Below are positions 29,159 through 38,708 of a DNA stretch of 64,000 nt, piece after piece. Each line of letters starts with the position of its first letter. Position 1 is the first letter of the stretch. The position numbers and the translations under genes are program-made. The notes beneath the pieces are model-generated. The model ran no database searches, was not told the origin of the DNA, and saw only the letters and a program-made list of their open reading frames with translations. This DNA is from Mycolicibacterium sp. ND9-15. Its GTDB lineage: Bacteria > Actinomycetota > Actinomycetes > Mycobacteriales > Mycobacteriaceae. The DNA is taken from the NCBI RefSeq assembly GCF_035918395.1, contig NZ_CP142362.1:2765501-2829500 (forward strand). The letters are read 5' to 3'.

Positions 29159-30970
29159 CTACCTCGGCGCCACGAATCCGACCGGCCCCGACGCGATGCA
29201 CACCGACAACGCCGCGGTGTTGGCACGCACCTCGATCGCGTCGCCAGCACCCGGTAACCGGACGAACACGCGGTTCAGCCCGGGCCGGACCGGCACCTTG
29301 ACCTGCTGGCCCTCCGACAGCGACATCGTCATCGAGCCGTCGCTGTTGGCCAGGTAGTTGATCTCCGCTGTCCAGTCCGCAGGCAACAGGGGTCCGTCCA
29401 ACGGCATCCGGACCGGGGCGTCCGGCTGCACGAGGTATCCGCAGTTCGGCTCCGGTCCCGGCGCGATGCTGCGCACCCACGTCACCTTCGCGTCGACCAC
29501 CCGACCGGCGTTATCCAGCATGCGCAACTCCGTTGTGGCGACGGCGAATTCAGGACGATTGCGCACCAGCGCGAACATGTGGCCGGCACGGTTCTCGGGT
29601 CCCACCACCCGCTGCAGCACCATCGGGTCGACCTCCTGGTCGAGCATCGGCGCATCGGACAGCCGGGCGGCCTCGGCCAGCCCCGCCAGCGCGTTCTGCA
29701 GATAACTGTGTGCCGGGTTGTCGCGCCAACTCGTCAAGAACGTCGCGGTCGAGTACAAGCTGCTGACCACGAATGCCACTGTCAGCGCACACGTCACCAC
29801 CGTGCGCGTCCGCGACGCGTCCAGCCACTGCGAGCCCTCGCGATTCGGCGCGCACAGCCCGACCGCGGCCAGCAGAGTCAGCACAATGACAAGGTCGGGC
29901 AGGTAGCGCAGCGTCTGCGCCAGTTCCAGAGCGGTGAACTGTGACGACCGCATCAGGTAGATCGGGATCTGGCAGGCCACCGCGTAACCCGCCGCCGCCA
30001 ACCACACCGGGCCGATGCGCCGTTTGCGGACAAACGTCACGGCCACCACCGCGGCCAGCGCCGCCCACCCCAGCACCATCGCCGTCATCGGCGGCGTAGC
30101 CCACGGCGACGCCGGCGCCCAGCGCTGCCAGTGCCACGGTCCGCCGACCAGGCCGGGCAGGACCCCGTGCGTCACCGATCGCGCGAGCAGGTCCCACGTC
30201 ATCGCCAGATCCAGGCTCCACCGCTTCTGATCGACCACGACCAGATACACGGCGATCCAGCCGACGGTCACCCCCAACGCCGGCACCCAGAACCGGAGGC
30301 CTTTGCGCCACACCGCTTTCGGCGACCCGGTACCGCTCACGTACGCCAACAGCGCCGCCACGGCGAATGCGACGAACGGGATCACCGCGGCCTTCTCGAA
30401 GAACAGCAGTCCGCCGACGTACACCGCAAGACCCGTCGCCGCGTAGCGTTGATTGCCGGTGCGCAACAAGAGGATCGCGTCGCCGCACACCCACGCCATC
30501 GCCGCCAGCATCGGCAGCGAGTTCAGCGCCGCGGCCCACCACGCGAACCCGGGTACCGCAAGCGGCGTGAACAACGCAAAGGTCAACGGCAGCAACAGCA
30601 CTGGCCGCCAGCCGAGTATGACGTGCAGCGTCCGCAGTAGGGCCAGCGAGACCAGCGACTGCAGTACGAGCAGGCTGATCGCCGGGCCGACCCAGTTCAG
30701 CGGAGCCAACCGCGTGATTCCGCCCGCGACCAGGAAAACCCCCGGCATGACGTGGCCGTCGTGGTCGTCGAACAGATAAGCCGGCGACACCAGTGTCTGG
30801 GTGCCAGCGCGGCCGATCAGGATCAGGTCGTCCCAGTAGAAGTAGCCGCCGAATGCCAGTACCGCCCGGATCGCCAACTGCACGACGATCAGGACGACGG
30901 CGGTGCGAGCGACCCAGTTGCCCAGCGCGAAGTTACCGCGGATACGCGTCCCCCGCGTGTCGGCGCGCAA
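29159..30970 (-). CDS. Large polytopic membrane protein (Rv3635-like)
   Basis: About 603 residues with some 12 membrane helices and a C-terminal soluble domain of about 150 residues predicted outside. The early motif Y-F-Y-W-D-D-L resembles the first extracytoplasmic acidic loop of GT-C glycosyltransferases, where the two Asp bind metal and lipid phosphate; membership is an inference. The start is uncertain: TTG 30970 is the nearest usable codon and makes the gene overlap galE by 38 nt. It is the last gene of a five-gene operon starting with the Pls-like synthetase. In M. tuberculosis Rv3635 and galE point in different directions. Confidence 0.75.
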   Translation of the reverse strand: MRADTRGTRIRGNFALGNWVARTAVVLIVVQLAIRAVLAFGGYFYWDDLILIGRAGTQTLVSPAYLFDDHDGHVMPGVFLVAGGITRLAPLNWVGPAISLLVLQSLVSLALLRTLHVILGWRPVLLLPLTFALFTPLAVPGFAWWAAALNSLPMLAAMAWVCGDAILLLRTGNQRYAATGLAVYVGGLLFFEKAAVIPFVAFAVAALLAYVSGTGSPKAVWRKGLRFWVPALGVTVGWIAVYLVVVDQKRWSLDLAMTWDLLARSVTHGVLPGLVGGPWHWQRWAPASPWATPPMTAMVLGWAALAAVVAVTFVRKRRIGPVWLAAAGYAVACQIPIYLMRSSQFTALELAQTLRYLPDLVIVLTLLAAVGLCAPNREGSQWLDASRTRTVVTCALTVAFVVSSLYSTATFLTSWRDNPAHSYLQNALAGLAEAARLSDAPMLDQEVDPMVLQRVVGPENRAGHMFALVRNRPEFAVATTELRMLDNAGRVVDAKVTWVRSIAPGPEPNCGYLVQPDAPVRMPLDGPLLPADWTAEINYLANSDGSMTMSLSEGQQVKVPVRPGLNRVFVRLPGAGDAIEVRANTAALSVCIASGPVGFVAPR

Positions 30971-31910
30971 TCCATGCGGACCGCACCATCTCCTCCAGCG
31001 AATGTCGCATCTGCCAGTCGAGATCGCGTGCCGCCAGGTCGCCGGATGCGACGATACGGGCGGGGTCACCCGCTCGGCGCGGGCCGATGACCGGTTCGAA
31101 ATCGAAGCCAGTGACCTGCCGGATCGTGGTCATGATCTCCCGCACGGATGTGCCGCTACCGCTGCCGAGGTTGTAAACGGGCTCGACCGGCTCACCGGCG
31201 GCAAGCCGCCGCGCCGCGGCGACATGTGCCAATGCCAGATCCGACACGTGAATGTAGTCACGCACGCAGGTGCCGTCGGCGGTGGGGTAGTCGGCACCGT
31301 TGATCCGCGGCGTTTCACCGCGACAGAGCATGTCGAACACCAGCGGGAAAAGATTGTGCGGGCTGACGTCGAACAGGTCCGCCGAACCCGAGCCCACCAC
31401 GTTGAAGTAACGCAGGCTCGTGTGGTGTAACCCGGACGCCCGAGCCACGTCGCGAATCATCCACTCGCCCACCAGTTTGCTCACCCCGTACGGTGATTCG
31501 GGAGCCGTCGGTGTCTGTTCGGTGACGATGTCGACATCCGGGGTGCCGTAGGTGGCGGCGCTCGACGAGAACACCACGTTGTCGACGCCGACGGTGTCCA
31601 TCGCCTTCAGTAGCGTGACCATCGCCGAGATGTTCTGCTCGTAGGTGTGCAGCGGCCGTTGCACGGAGACGCCCGCGTACTTGAATCCCGCGATGTGTAT
31701 GACGCCGGAGACACGATGCTCCTCGAGCGTACGGACGACGAGTGGACCGTCGAGCAGGCTACCGCGCACCAAGGGGATGGCCGGAGGGACGAATCGCTCG
31801 AGGCCGGTGGAGAGGTCGTCGATGACCACCACCGGGATGCCGTCGTCGGACACCGCCCGCACGACGTGCGAACCGATGTATCCGGCGCCTCCGGTCACCA
31901 GCCAAGTCAT
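30933..31910 (-). CDS. galE: UDP-glucose 4-epimerase
   Basis: Extended short-chain dehydrogenase/reductase, 325 residues, interconverting UDP-glucose and UDP-galactose (the source of galactofuran). The NAD-binding G-G-A-G-Y-I-G-S-H is at the N-terminus; the catalytic Ser lies in S-S-S-A-A-T-Y-G and the Y-x3-K pair in P-Y-G-V-S-K. It corresponds to Rv3634c (galE1). The start codon ATG 31910 is preceded by GAGGAAGA; the flippase-like gene ends 15 nt upstream. Confidence 0.93.
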   Translation of the reverse strand: MTWLVTGGAGYIGSHVVRAVSDDGIPVVVIDDLSTGLERFVPPAIPLVRGSLLDGPLVVRTLEEHRVSGVIHIAGFKYAGVSVQRPLHTYEQNISAMVTLLKAMDTVGVDNVVFSSSAATYGTPDVDIVTEQTPTAPESPYGVSKLVGEWMIRDVARASGLHHTSLRYFNVVGSGSADLFDVSPHNLFPLVFDMLCRGETPRINGADYPTADGTCVRDYIHVSDLALAHVAAARRLAAGEPVEPVYNLGSGSGTSVREIMTTIRQVTGFDFEPVIGPRRAGDPARIVASGDLAARDLDWQMRHSLEEMVRSAWIARRHAGDAYPR

Positions 31911-31925
31911 TCGGTCTTCCTCACC

Positions 31926-33203
31926 TTAAGAACGGGGCCAGCATACGGACGACAGCGCGGCCAGATGCACAGCGATGCCGACCACCGGCCCGCACAGCAG
32001 CGCGATCACCGTCCGGGTCTGCAGGTCGAGCGGTAACAGCAGCAACAGCGTCGAGGCAACCGTGGCAGACACCCAGCCCAGCGAGTACGCGCGGTGCAGG
32101 GCCGCCGCCACTGCCGCCGCGCCGGTCAGTGTGAGCAACCCGATGGCGATGGCCCCGCCCGTCAACCACGCCAGCAGTGCGCCGTCGGCACGGTACTCGG
32201 CGCCGAACCCGCTGCGCAGCAACCACGGTCCGACCGTCCAGGCGGCGAGCACACCGATCAGGCCCGCACCGGTCACGACGAGCGCGGGGGCCGCGAGGGC
32301 ACGCAATCGGTGTGCGCGCTGGTCGACGAAATGAGCGATCAGGTTGCCCTGCATCGCAGTCAGCGGAACGAGCAGTGGCGCCCGCGTCAGCGTGACGGCC
32401 AGGATCACGACGCCGCCCGCCGCGCCGAGGTCGCCGGAGGTCGCCTGCAGCAGCACCGGAAATCCCATGACCAGGATCGCGCTGGCCCCCGCTGCCGTGA
32501 CCGAATGTGCAGCGCCACGCAGGAATGTCGCGGTGCCGACCGGGGTCAGCAGTGTCGCGGCCCGCAGGGTGGCCGGTGAGGCGATCAGCATGATCAGCCA
32601 CGCCACCGCACCCGCGACGGTGGCCCACAGATAGCCGGCCAGACCCCAGCCGACCAGGAAGGTCACGACGGCCACCAGGACCCGCAGGCCCGCATCGGTC
32701 ACCATGAGCGACCCGTAAGCGGTCCACCTGTCCAATCCGGCCAGGATGCCGAGCAACGTTGCGTGCAAGCAGATCCCGGCCAGGCCGACGGCCAGCAGCG
32801 TGACCGAAAGCCACCGTGCGTCGACGAATACGTGTTCAGACCACAGCGGTGAGCTGAGCGCGATCGCAACGGCCGACACCACGCCCACCACGGCGGCCAC
32901 CCACATCGGACGGGTCCGTTGCGTTCCCGTCATCTCGGCGTGCGCGGCGGACCGCACCTCCCTGGTGGCCTCCTGCAACAGACCGAACGCCGCACCAGAG
33001 ACCAAGCCGAACGCTCCCCAGAACACCGCGAACACCGAGAAGCCGGCGGGCTCCAGGTCGCGGGCGGCCAGGTAGAGCACCACATAGCCGCACAGCGCGG
33101 TTACGGCGGTCGCCGCGCCGACACGGACGACACTGCTGCGCGCGGCCGGACCGGAGGGTGATGCGCCGCTCGCGCTGAGCGCATCGAAACCCGCATCGGT
33201 CAC
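31926..33203 (-). CDS. Polysaccharide flippase-like membrane protein
   Basis: A 425-residue protein with about 12 membrane helices and little soluble sequence, of the MATE/MOP flippase type (Wzx-like; Rv3630 in M. tuberculosis is the probable counterpart). Such proteins move lipid-linked saccharides across the membrane. It starts with GTG 33203 in a 4-nt overlap with the M1 peptidase stop. Context between an epimerase and a synthetase with membrane acyltransferase-like modules suits a role in building a surface glycan. The family assignment is from topology and operon context rather than a clear motif. Confidence 0.7.
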   Translation of the reverse strand: MTDAGFDALSASGASPSGPAARSSVVRVGAATAVTALCGYVVLYLAARDLEPAGFSVFAVFWGAFGLVSGAAFGLLQEATREVRSAAHAEMTGTQRTRPMWVAAVVGVVSAVAIALSSPLWSEHVFVDARWLSVTLLAVGLAGICLHATLLGILAGLDRWTAYGSLMVTDAGLRVLVAVVTFLVGWGLAGYLWATVAGAVAWLIMLIASPATLRAATLLTPVGTATFLRGAAHSVTAAGASAILVMGFPVLLQATSGDLGAAGGVVILAVTLTRAPLLVPLTAMQGNLIAHFVDQRAHRLRALAAPALVVTGAGLIGVLAAWTVGPWLLRSGFGAEYRADGALLAWLTGGAIAIGLLTLTGAAAVAAALHRAYSLGWVSATVASTLLLLLPLDLQTRTVIALLCGPVVGIAVHLAALSSVCWPRS

Positions 33204-34531
33204 GGCGATTCCAGATCGGGTAACCCGGTCGAATACAACCAGGGTTCCCACAATGACCGAAGTGACTCGTTCGCGTAATGCGATGCCAGCCCCGTGAAAT
33301 CGTCGGTCACCACCGAGCTGTGCCGATAGCGAGCGGTCCAATCCTGCAGCAAGGCAAAGAAGTCGGCATCGCCGAGTCGGCGGCGCAGCACGTGCAATGT
33401 CAACGCCCCGCGCTTGTACACGCGGTCGTCGAACATATCGCGGGGACCGGGGTCGGCGAGCACGAGGTCCCGCGGCGAGTTCGCGAGCCGCTGGTGATAA
33501 TGGTGCGCCCACTCGTCGGCGCTGCGGCCTCCTGAGTTCTCCGACCACAGCCATTCGGCGTAACACGCGAACCCCTCGTGCAACCAGATGTGGCGCCACC
33601 GCTTCGCGGTCACCGAGTTGCCGAACCACTGATGGGCGAGTTCATGGGCGATGAGCCGCTCGGCTCTGCCCCTACCGTCGCAGTGGTTGGCGCCGAAAAT
33701 CGAAATACCCTGTGCCTCGAGCGGAATCTCGAGGTCGTCGTCGGTCACCACGACGGTGTAACCCTCATCGAGCGGATAGGCCCCGAACAACTTGACGAAC
33801 AGCTTCATCATCTGCGGTTGCCGGGCGAAGTCATGCTCGAAGTTCTCACGCAACCGGTCCGGGAGAACCGCATGAATCGAGACGCCGTTGCCGGCCATGC
33901 GACGGCGCTCGTACCTGCCGATCTGCAACGTGACCAGATATGTCGACGTCGGCTCGGGCAACTCGTAGGTCCACGTCGTCATTGCCGCACGAGCCCGCCG
34001 AGACACCAACTCGCCGTTGGCGATCACGTGATACGGGGTCTCGGTGGCGATCTGGATGCGGAAGCTGGCCTTGGCGCTCGGATGGTCGTCGCACGGGAAC
34101 CACGACTGCGCCCCGTTCGGCTGGCCGGCGACGAGCGCGCCATCGGTAAGCTCCTCGAAACCCACGTCGCCCCAGAGTGAACGGATCGGCCGGGGAGCGC
34201 CGCCGTAGCGCACCACGATCGTCATCGCCGCACCGGCGGGCAGCGCATCGCGCAAAGCGATGTGCAGCTTGCCCGACGACGTGTGGAACTGTTGCGGGCG
34301 AGCACCGTTGACGGTCACCTTCGTGACCGCGAGCGCGTCGGTGATGTCGAGGGTGAAGGTGTGTAACGCGGCAAGTGTCACCGCGGTGATCGTCGCCGTT
34401 CCCGACAGTCGGTTGATCGCCACCTTGTACTCGAGGTCGAGTTCATAGCGCGACGCCCGATAACCGAAGTTGCCGCTGGCGGGCAGGTACGGGTCGATGA
34501 CCGGTGTCGACTTCTTCCTGCCTCTGGTCAC
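33200..34531 (-). CDS. M1-family metallopeptidase, short form
   Basis: A 443-residue zinc aminopeptidase-like protein. The site H-E-L-A-H-Q-W-F-G-N is followed 18 residues later by the third ligand in W-L-H-E-G-F-A. The G-x-M-E-N exopeptidase motif is changed to L-E-A-Q-G-I-S, and the C-terminal helical domain of large M1 enzymes is absent, both known for small actinobacterial members. Substrate preference is therefore hard to predict. The GTG start overlaps the synthetase gene by 4 nt and the stop overlaps the flippase gene by 4 nt. No signal peptide, so probably cytoplasmic. Confidence 0.88.
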   Translation of the reverse strand: MTRGRKKSTPVIDPYLPASGNFGYRASRYELDLEYKVAINRLSGTATITAVTLAALHTFTLDITDALAVTKVTVNGARPQQFHTSSGKLHIALRDALPAGAAMTIVVRYGGAPRPIRSLWGDVGFEELTDGALVAGQPNGAQSWFPCDDHPSAKASFRIQIATETPYHVIANGELVSRRARAAMTTWTYELPEPTSTYLVTLQIGRYERRRMAGNGVSIHAVLPDRLRENFEHDFARQPQMMKLFVKLFGAYPLDEGYTVVVTDDDLEIPLEAQGISIFGANHCDGRGRAERLIAHELAHQWFGNSVTAKRWRHIWLHEGFACYAEWLWSENSGGRSADEWAHHYHQRLANSPRDLVLADPGPRDMFDDRVYKRGALTLHVLRRRLGDADFFALLQDWTARYRHSSVVTDDFTGLASHYANESLRSLWEPWLYSTGLPDLESP

Positions 34532-37500
34532 GCGGCCGTTTCTCTGGTCGAAGATGCCGGCGCGCCGGCGTGCTTCTTGCGTGAGACACGCCACGACACG
34601 ATGGGATTGCCCTGCCATCGCGTCGACGGGGGCACTTCGTCGCCACGCATGACGAGCGAGGCCGGACCGACGGTCGCTCCGGCACCGATGCGCGCCGCGG
34701 GCAGCGCCACACAGTGCGCGCCGAGCGTCGAACCCTGCTCCAGGACGACGGTGTCCATCCGCATGATCCTGTCGTGAAACAGGTGCGTCTGCACCACGCA
34801 GCCCCGGTTGACGGTGGCGCCCTCCCCGAGGATGACCAGGTCGGCCTCCGGCAGCCAGTACGTTTCGCACCAAACCCCGCGGCCGACCCTGGCGCCCAGC
34901 GCCCGCAGCCACAGGCTCATCACCGGCGTCCCGCCGGCCGCGCGGGCGAACCACGGCGCGGCGACGGTCTCCACGAAAGTGTCGGAAACCTCGTTACGCC
35001 ACACGAACGGCGACCACAGCGGATGCTCGCCGGCCACGATGCGCCCCACCACAAGCCATTTCGCGATCACGGCGGCGAGTCCGGCGATCGCCCCCGCAAC
35101 CAACAGCACTGCACCGCAGGCCAGTGCGGCCCACCGCCAACCGGCTTGTACGGCCAGCCACTGCAGGGCGAGCAGCACCGCGACACCGATCCCGAAGGTC
35201 ACGATCAACGGTACGATCCGACACGTCTCGACCAGCCCGCGCAGTAGCTTCAGCCTCGTCGACGGGTGGAACGTGCGCAGCGCATCTGCTGCGGTCGGCT
35301 TGCGGCGCAACCGAACCGGCGGGCTGCCCAACCACGACGAGCCGGCCTTGGCCTTGCGCGGGGCTGCCGACAACACCGCTACCAGCCCGTCGTCGGGTAC
35401 CTTGCGGCCCGGTTGTGCGATGCCCGAGTTGCCGAGGAACGCACGCTTGCCGATCGTCGCCTTCGCGACGTGAATCCAGCCGCCGCCCAACTCGTAAGAC
35501 GCCACCATGGTGTCGTCGGCCAAGAAGGCGCCGTCCTCCACGACCGTGAACTTCGGTATGAGCAGGACGGTCGAAATCTCGGTCCCGCGGCCTACTTTGG
35601 CTCCCAGCAGCCGCAACCACGAGGGCGTGAACAGGCTCGCGTAGATCGGGAACAGGTAGGTGCGTGCGGCGTCCATCAGGCGTTCGGTGGCCCAGATCTG
35701 CCATCCGATGCGGCTGCGCACCGGGTGATGTCCCTCGCACAGCCCCAGCGATAGCAGTCGTACCCCGATCACCGTCACTACCGCGTAGGTTACGGCGGCC
35801 GCCAAGGTCGCCGCCGGTGTCCACAGCGCGGCGGGCGCGATCGCATCCGTCACCGAGCCGGTATTGCGGACGCCGTAGCCGATCACGGCCAATCCGACCG
35901 CGAGCGCGAGCAGCGGCAGCGCGCTGATGAGGATCGACGCGACACCGTAGACCGCCACCCACAGCGGGGCCCGGTGCGGTCGGTGGTCCGGCCACGGGTG
36001 GCGCGCCTTGCCCGACTTCACCGCGGGCGAACCCGTCCAGTACTGGCCGTTTTTCACCTTGCCGACGACGCCGGAGCCGGGGGCCACATCGGCGTCTTTA
36101 CCGACGACGGCGCCAGGCAGCAGCGTGGTGCGCGCACCGATCGTCGCGTCGTTCCCGACGGTGATCGGCCCGACGTGGAAGTGGTCGCCGTCGATCCAAT
36201 GGCCGGACAGGTCGACCTCGGGTTCGACCGAACTGCGGTGTCCGAGTCTGAGCATGCCGGTCACAGGCGGTGTCGAGTGCAGGTCCACACCCTTGCCGAC
36301 CTTGTTGCCCAGCGCACGTGCGTAGTACACCAACCACGGTGCGCCCGCGAGGTTTTCGGCGCCGCTGGCTTCGGCGAGCCGCTCAGCTAGCCAGACGCGG
36401 AGGTGGACCGGCCCGCCGCGCCGGTAGGTGCCGGGAGACAACCCGCCGAGCAGAAGCCGGGCGCACAGCGCGGCGATACCCAATCGGCCCAGCGGGGTGA
36501 CGAACAGCACGAAGCCCAGGCCGACCCACCACCAGTTCACCGGCACGGTCCAGGGCACGTACCCGGACAGGACGTTGTTGGCCAGCGCCAGCCACACCAC
36601 CCACTGCAACCCGGTCAGCGTGGCCAGCGGCAGCGCCAAGGTGACCTGGACGGCTTGGGTCCGACGCGGCGTCGGCTTCACCTCGCGCGGACGGACTTGC
36701 GGCGGCGGATCGAGCTCGTCGAGAAAGCCCGCGAGCGACCCCAGCCGAGGGTGGTCGTACAGGTCGGCCACGGTCACCTGCGGGTGGCGCCGGCGCAGGG
36801 CGGCAACCAGTTGTGCCGCGGAGAGCGAACCGCCGCCGAGCGCGAAGAAGTCGGCTTCGGGGCCGTCGACCGGAGCGGCGAGCACGTCGCGCCACAGCCC
36901 GGCGAGCCGGCCCGTCGTGCCCGTCAGGCCGTCGCCGTCGCCGCCGTCGACGGCGACGGGCCACGGCAGCGCGTCGCGGTCGACCTTGCCCGAGGTGCGG
37001 GCGGGTAGTTCGTCGACGAGCACGAGCCGGGGCACCAGCGCGGCGGGCAACGTCTCGGCCAGAGCGGCGCGCGCCTTGCCAAGGTCGAACGACGGATCGG
37101 CGCTCGCGATATAGCCGACCAGAAGTGGGGTGCCGCCGGCAGTGCGTCGTACGGCGGCCGCGCCGCCGCTCACTCCGGGCAGGTTGACCAGGGCGGTGTC
37201 GACCTCACCGAGTTCGATACGACGGCCACCGACCTTGACCTGGTCGTCGACGCGACCGACGAAGTAGAGGCCGTCGGGCTCCAGCCGCACCAGATCTCCG
37301 CTGCGGTAGGCGCGCGACCACCCGAGTGTCGGCATCGGCCCGTACTTGTTCGCGTCGTTCTCCGGGTCGAGGTAGCGGGCCAGCCCCACGCCGCCGATGA
37401 CGAGTTCGCCCACCTCGCCGTACGGCAGCGGCTCACCGTTGCGGTCGACCACGGCCAGATCCCAGCCGGCCAGCGGCAGCCCGATGCTCACCGGGCCGCT

Positions 37501-38433
37501 TCCCGACAGGCGCGCGGCGCACGCCACGACGGTTGCCTCCGTCGGTCCGTAGGTGTTCCACACCTCGCGGCCCTCGACCGCGAGCCGTTCTGCCAGTTCC
37601 GGTGGGCACGCTTCGCCGCCGAAGATCAGCAGCCGCACCGCCTCGAGGGCCTCCGCGGGCCACAGGGCGGCCAGGGTCGGGACGGTGGACACCACGGTGA
37701 TGTCGCGCGCGATCAGCCACGGTCCCAGGTCCATCCCGCTGCGCACGAGCGAGCGCGGTGCTGGCACCAGGCAGGCACCGTGGCGCCAGGCCAGCCACAT
37801 CTCTTCGCAGGATGCGTCGAACGCCACCGACAGCCCGGCCAGCACGCGGTCGCCGGGCCCGATGGGGTTGTCGCGCAGGAACATTCGTGCTTCGGCGTCG
37901 ACAAAAGCGGCGGCGCTGCGGTGGGTGACCGCGACCCCTTTCGGGGTGCCTGTGGAGCCGGACGTGAAGATGACCCACGCATCGTCACGGCCGAGTGGCG
38001 CCGCCGCGCGCCAACCTCGCGACGAGCCGGGGCCGCGGGACAGTCCGGCCTCGGTGATCACGGCCACCACGTTGGCTTCGGCGAACACCAACTCGGCGCG
38101 CTCCTGCGGGTCATCGGCGTCGACGGGCACGTAGGCGGCGCCGGCGGCCAGGATCGCCAGGATCGCGACATACAGCGCGTAATTGCCCGACGGCATCCGG
38201 ATCCCGATCCGGTCCCCACGGCCGATCCCGCGCGCGGCCAGCCAGGCCACGCTGTCCTCGATGTCGGTGATCAGTTCGGCGTAGGTGAGCTGGACGTCGC
38301 CATCGTCGATTGCGGGGGCCTCGGGGTAGCGGTTCGCTGTGTCGTAGAGGATGTCGATGAGCGTGCGAGGCTGCGGCGCGGACGGGGACCGCAGATACTG
38401 CGGCGGTAATTCCGGCGGCAACTGCCCAGTCAC
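34528..38433 (-). CDS. Pls-like nonribosomal peptide synthetase with membrane C-terminus
   Basis: A 1301-residue enzyme of the Pls/PosA type (TIGR02353 family), known from epsilon-poly-L-lysine synthetase. Residues 25-490 are an adenylation domain with T-S-G-S-T-G (157-162), Y-G-P-T-E, Y-R-S-G-D, and Lys483 near the end. Residues 505-575 are a carrier domain with the phosphopantetheine Ser536 in G-G-G-S-L. From about 595 on, pairs of membrane helices alternate with three tandem left-handed-helix (hexapeptide-repeat) modules at about 760-830, 960-1030 and 1210-1275. There is no condensation domain of classical type and no thioesterase. Substrate pocket residues point to lysine. GTG start; first gene of the five-gene operon. 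Confidence 0.9.
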   Translation of the reverse strand: MTGQLPPELPPQYLRSPSAPQPRTLIDILYDTANRYPEAPAIDDGDVQLTYAELITDIEDSVAWLAARGIGRGDRIGIRMPSGNYALYVAILAILAAGAAYVPVDADDPQERAELVFAEANVVAVITEAGLSRGPGSSRGWRAAAPLGRDDAWVIFTSGSTGTPKGVAVTHRSAAAFVDAEARMFLRDNPIGPGDRVLAGLSVAFDASCEEMWLAWRHGACLVPAPRSLVRSGMDLGPWLIARDITVVSTVPTLAALWPAEALEAVRLLIFGGEACPPELAERLAVEGREVWNTYGPTEATVVACAARLSGSGPVSIGLPLAGWDLAVVDRNGEPLPYGEVGELVIGGVGLARYLDPENDANKYGPMPTLGWSRAYRSGDLVRLEPDGLYFVGRVDDQVKVGGRRIELGEVDTALVNLPGVSGGAAAVRRTAGGTPLLVGYIASADPSFDLGKARAALAETLPAALVPRLVLVDELPARTSGKVDRDALPWPVAVDGGDGDGLTGTTGRLAGLWRDVLAAPVDGPEADFFALGGGSLSAAQLVAALRRRHPQVTVADLYDHPRLGSLAGFLDELDPPPQVRPREVKPTPRRTQAVQVTLALPLATLTGLQWVVWLALANNVLSGYVPWTVPVNWWWVGLGFVLFVTPLGRLGIAALCARLLLGGLSPGTYRRGGPVHLRVWLAERLAEASGAENLAGAPWLVYYARALGNKVGKGVDLHSTPPVTGMLRLGHRSSVEPEVDLSGHWIDGDHFHVGPITVGNDATIGARTTLLPGAVVGKDADVAPGSGVVGKVKNGQYWTGSPAVKSGKARHPWPDHRPHRAPLWVAVYGVASILISALPLLALAVGLAVIGYGVRNTGSVTDAIAPAALWTPAATLAAAVTYAVVTVIGVRLLSLGLCEGHHPVRSRIGWQIWATERLMDAARTYLFPIYASLFTPSWLRLLGAKVGRGTEISTVLLIPKFTVVEDGAFLADDTMVASYELGGGWIHVAKATIGKRAFLGNSGIAQPGRKVPDDGLVAVLSAAPRKAKAGSSWLGSPPVRLRRKPTAADALRTFHPSTRLKLLRGLVETCRIVPLIVTFGIGVAVLLALQWLAVQAGWRWAALACGAVLLVAGAIAGLAAVIAKWLVVGRIVAGEHPLWSPFVWRNEVSDTFVETVAAPWFARAAGGTPVMSLWLRALGARVGRGVWCETYWLPEADLVILGEGATVNRGCVVQTHLFHDRIMRMDTVVLEQGSTLGAHCVALPAARIGAGATVGPASLVMRGDEVPPSTRWQGNPIVSWRVSRKKHAGAPASSTRETAA

Positions 38434-38574
38434 GGGTACAAAACTACTCAGCGACGCGCACGGGACGCCTGCGCCGCACGCGGGTCGCGATCACAATTGG
38501 GAAACCGTCAGACCGCAACCGGCGGGGGTTTTGTTCTGCCCGTTTCGGTCATCCACTGGTACCTGGCAGAATCG

Positions 38575-38708
38575 CCTGCGGAGGGGAGTATTCCTTCGCC
38601 GCGGTGCCGTCATCACGTCGGCCGTCGTCGGACGACCGGTGCTGCGGGCCGGCACGCTTTACCGTGGCGGTGGAAGAGACCTCCGGCGCTTTGACGACCG
38701 GAGGATCG
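38575..38708 (+). promoter_or_regulatory. yybP-ykoY manganese riboswitch of terC
   Basis: The leader fits the Mn2+ aptamer. P1 pairs CGGAGG (38579-38584) with CCTCCG (38680-38685). The 5' strand of the conserved loop is GGGGAGTA (38583-38590), the 3' strand GAGACC (38676-38681). Inside are CGTCATCACGT (38608-38618) and ACCGG (38635-38639), matching the conserved internal blocks. The strand CCTCCGG (38680-38686) is also perfectly complementary to CCGGAGG (38698-38704), the ribosome site of terC 4 nt before its GTG. Metal-bound P1 would free the ribosome site, giving a translational ON switch. Confidence 0.88.
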
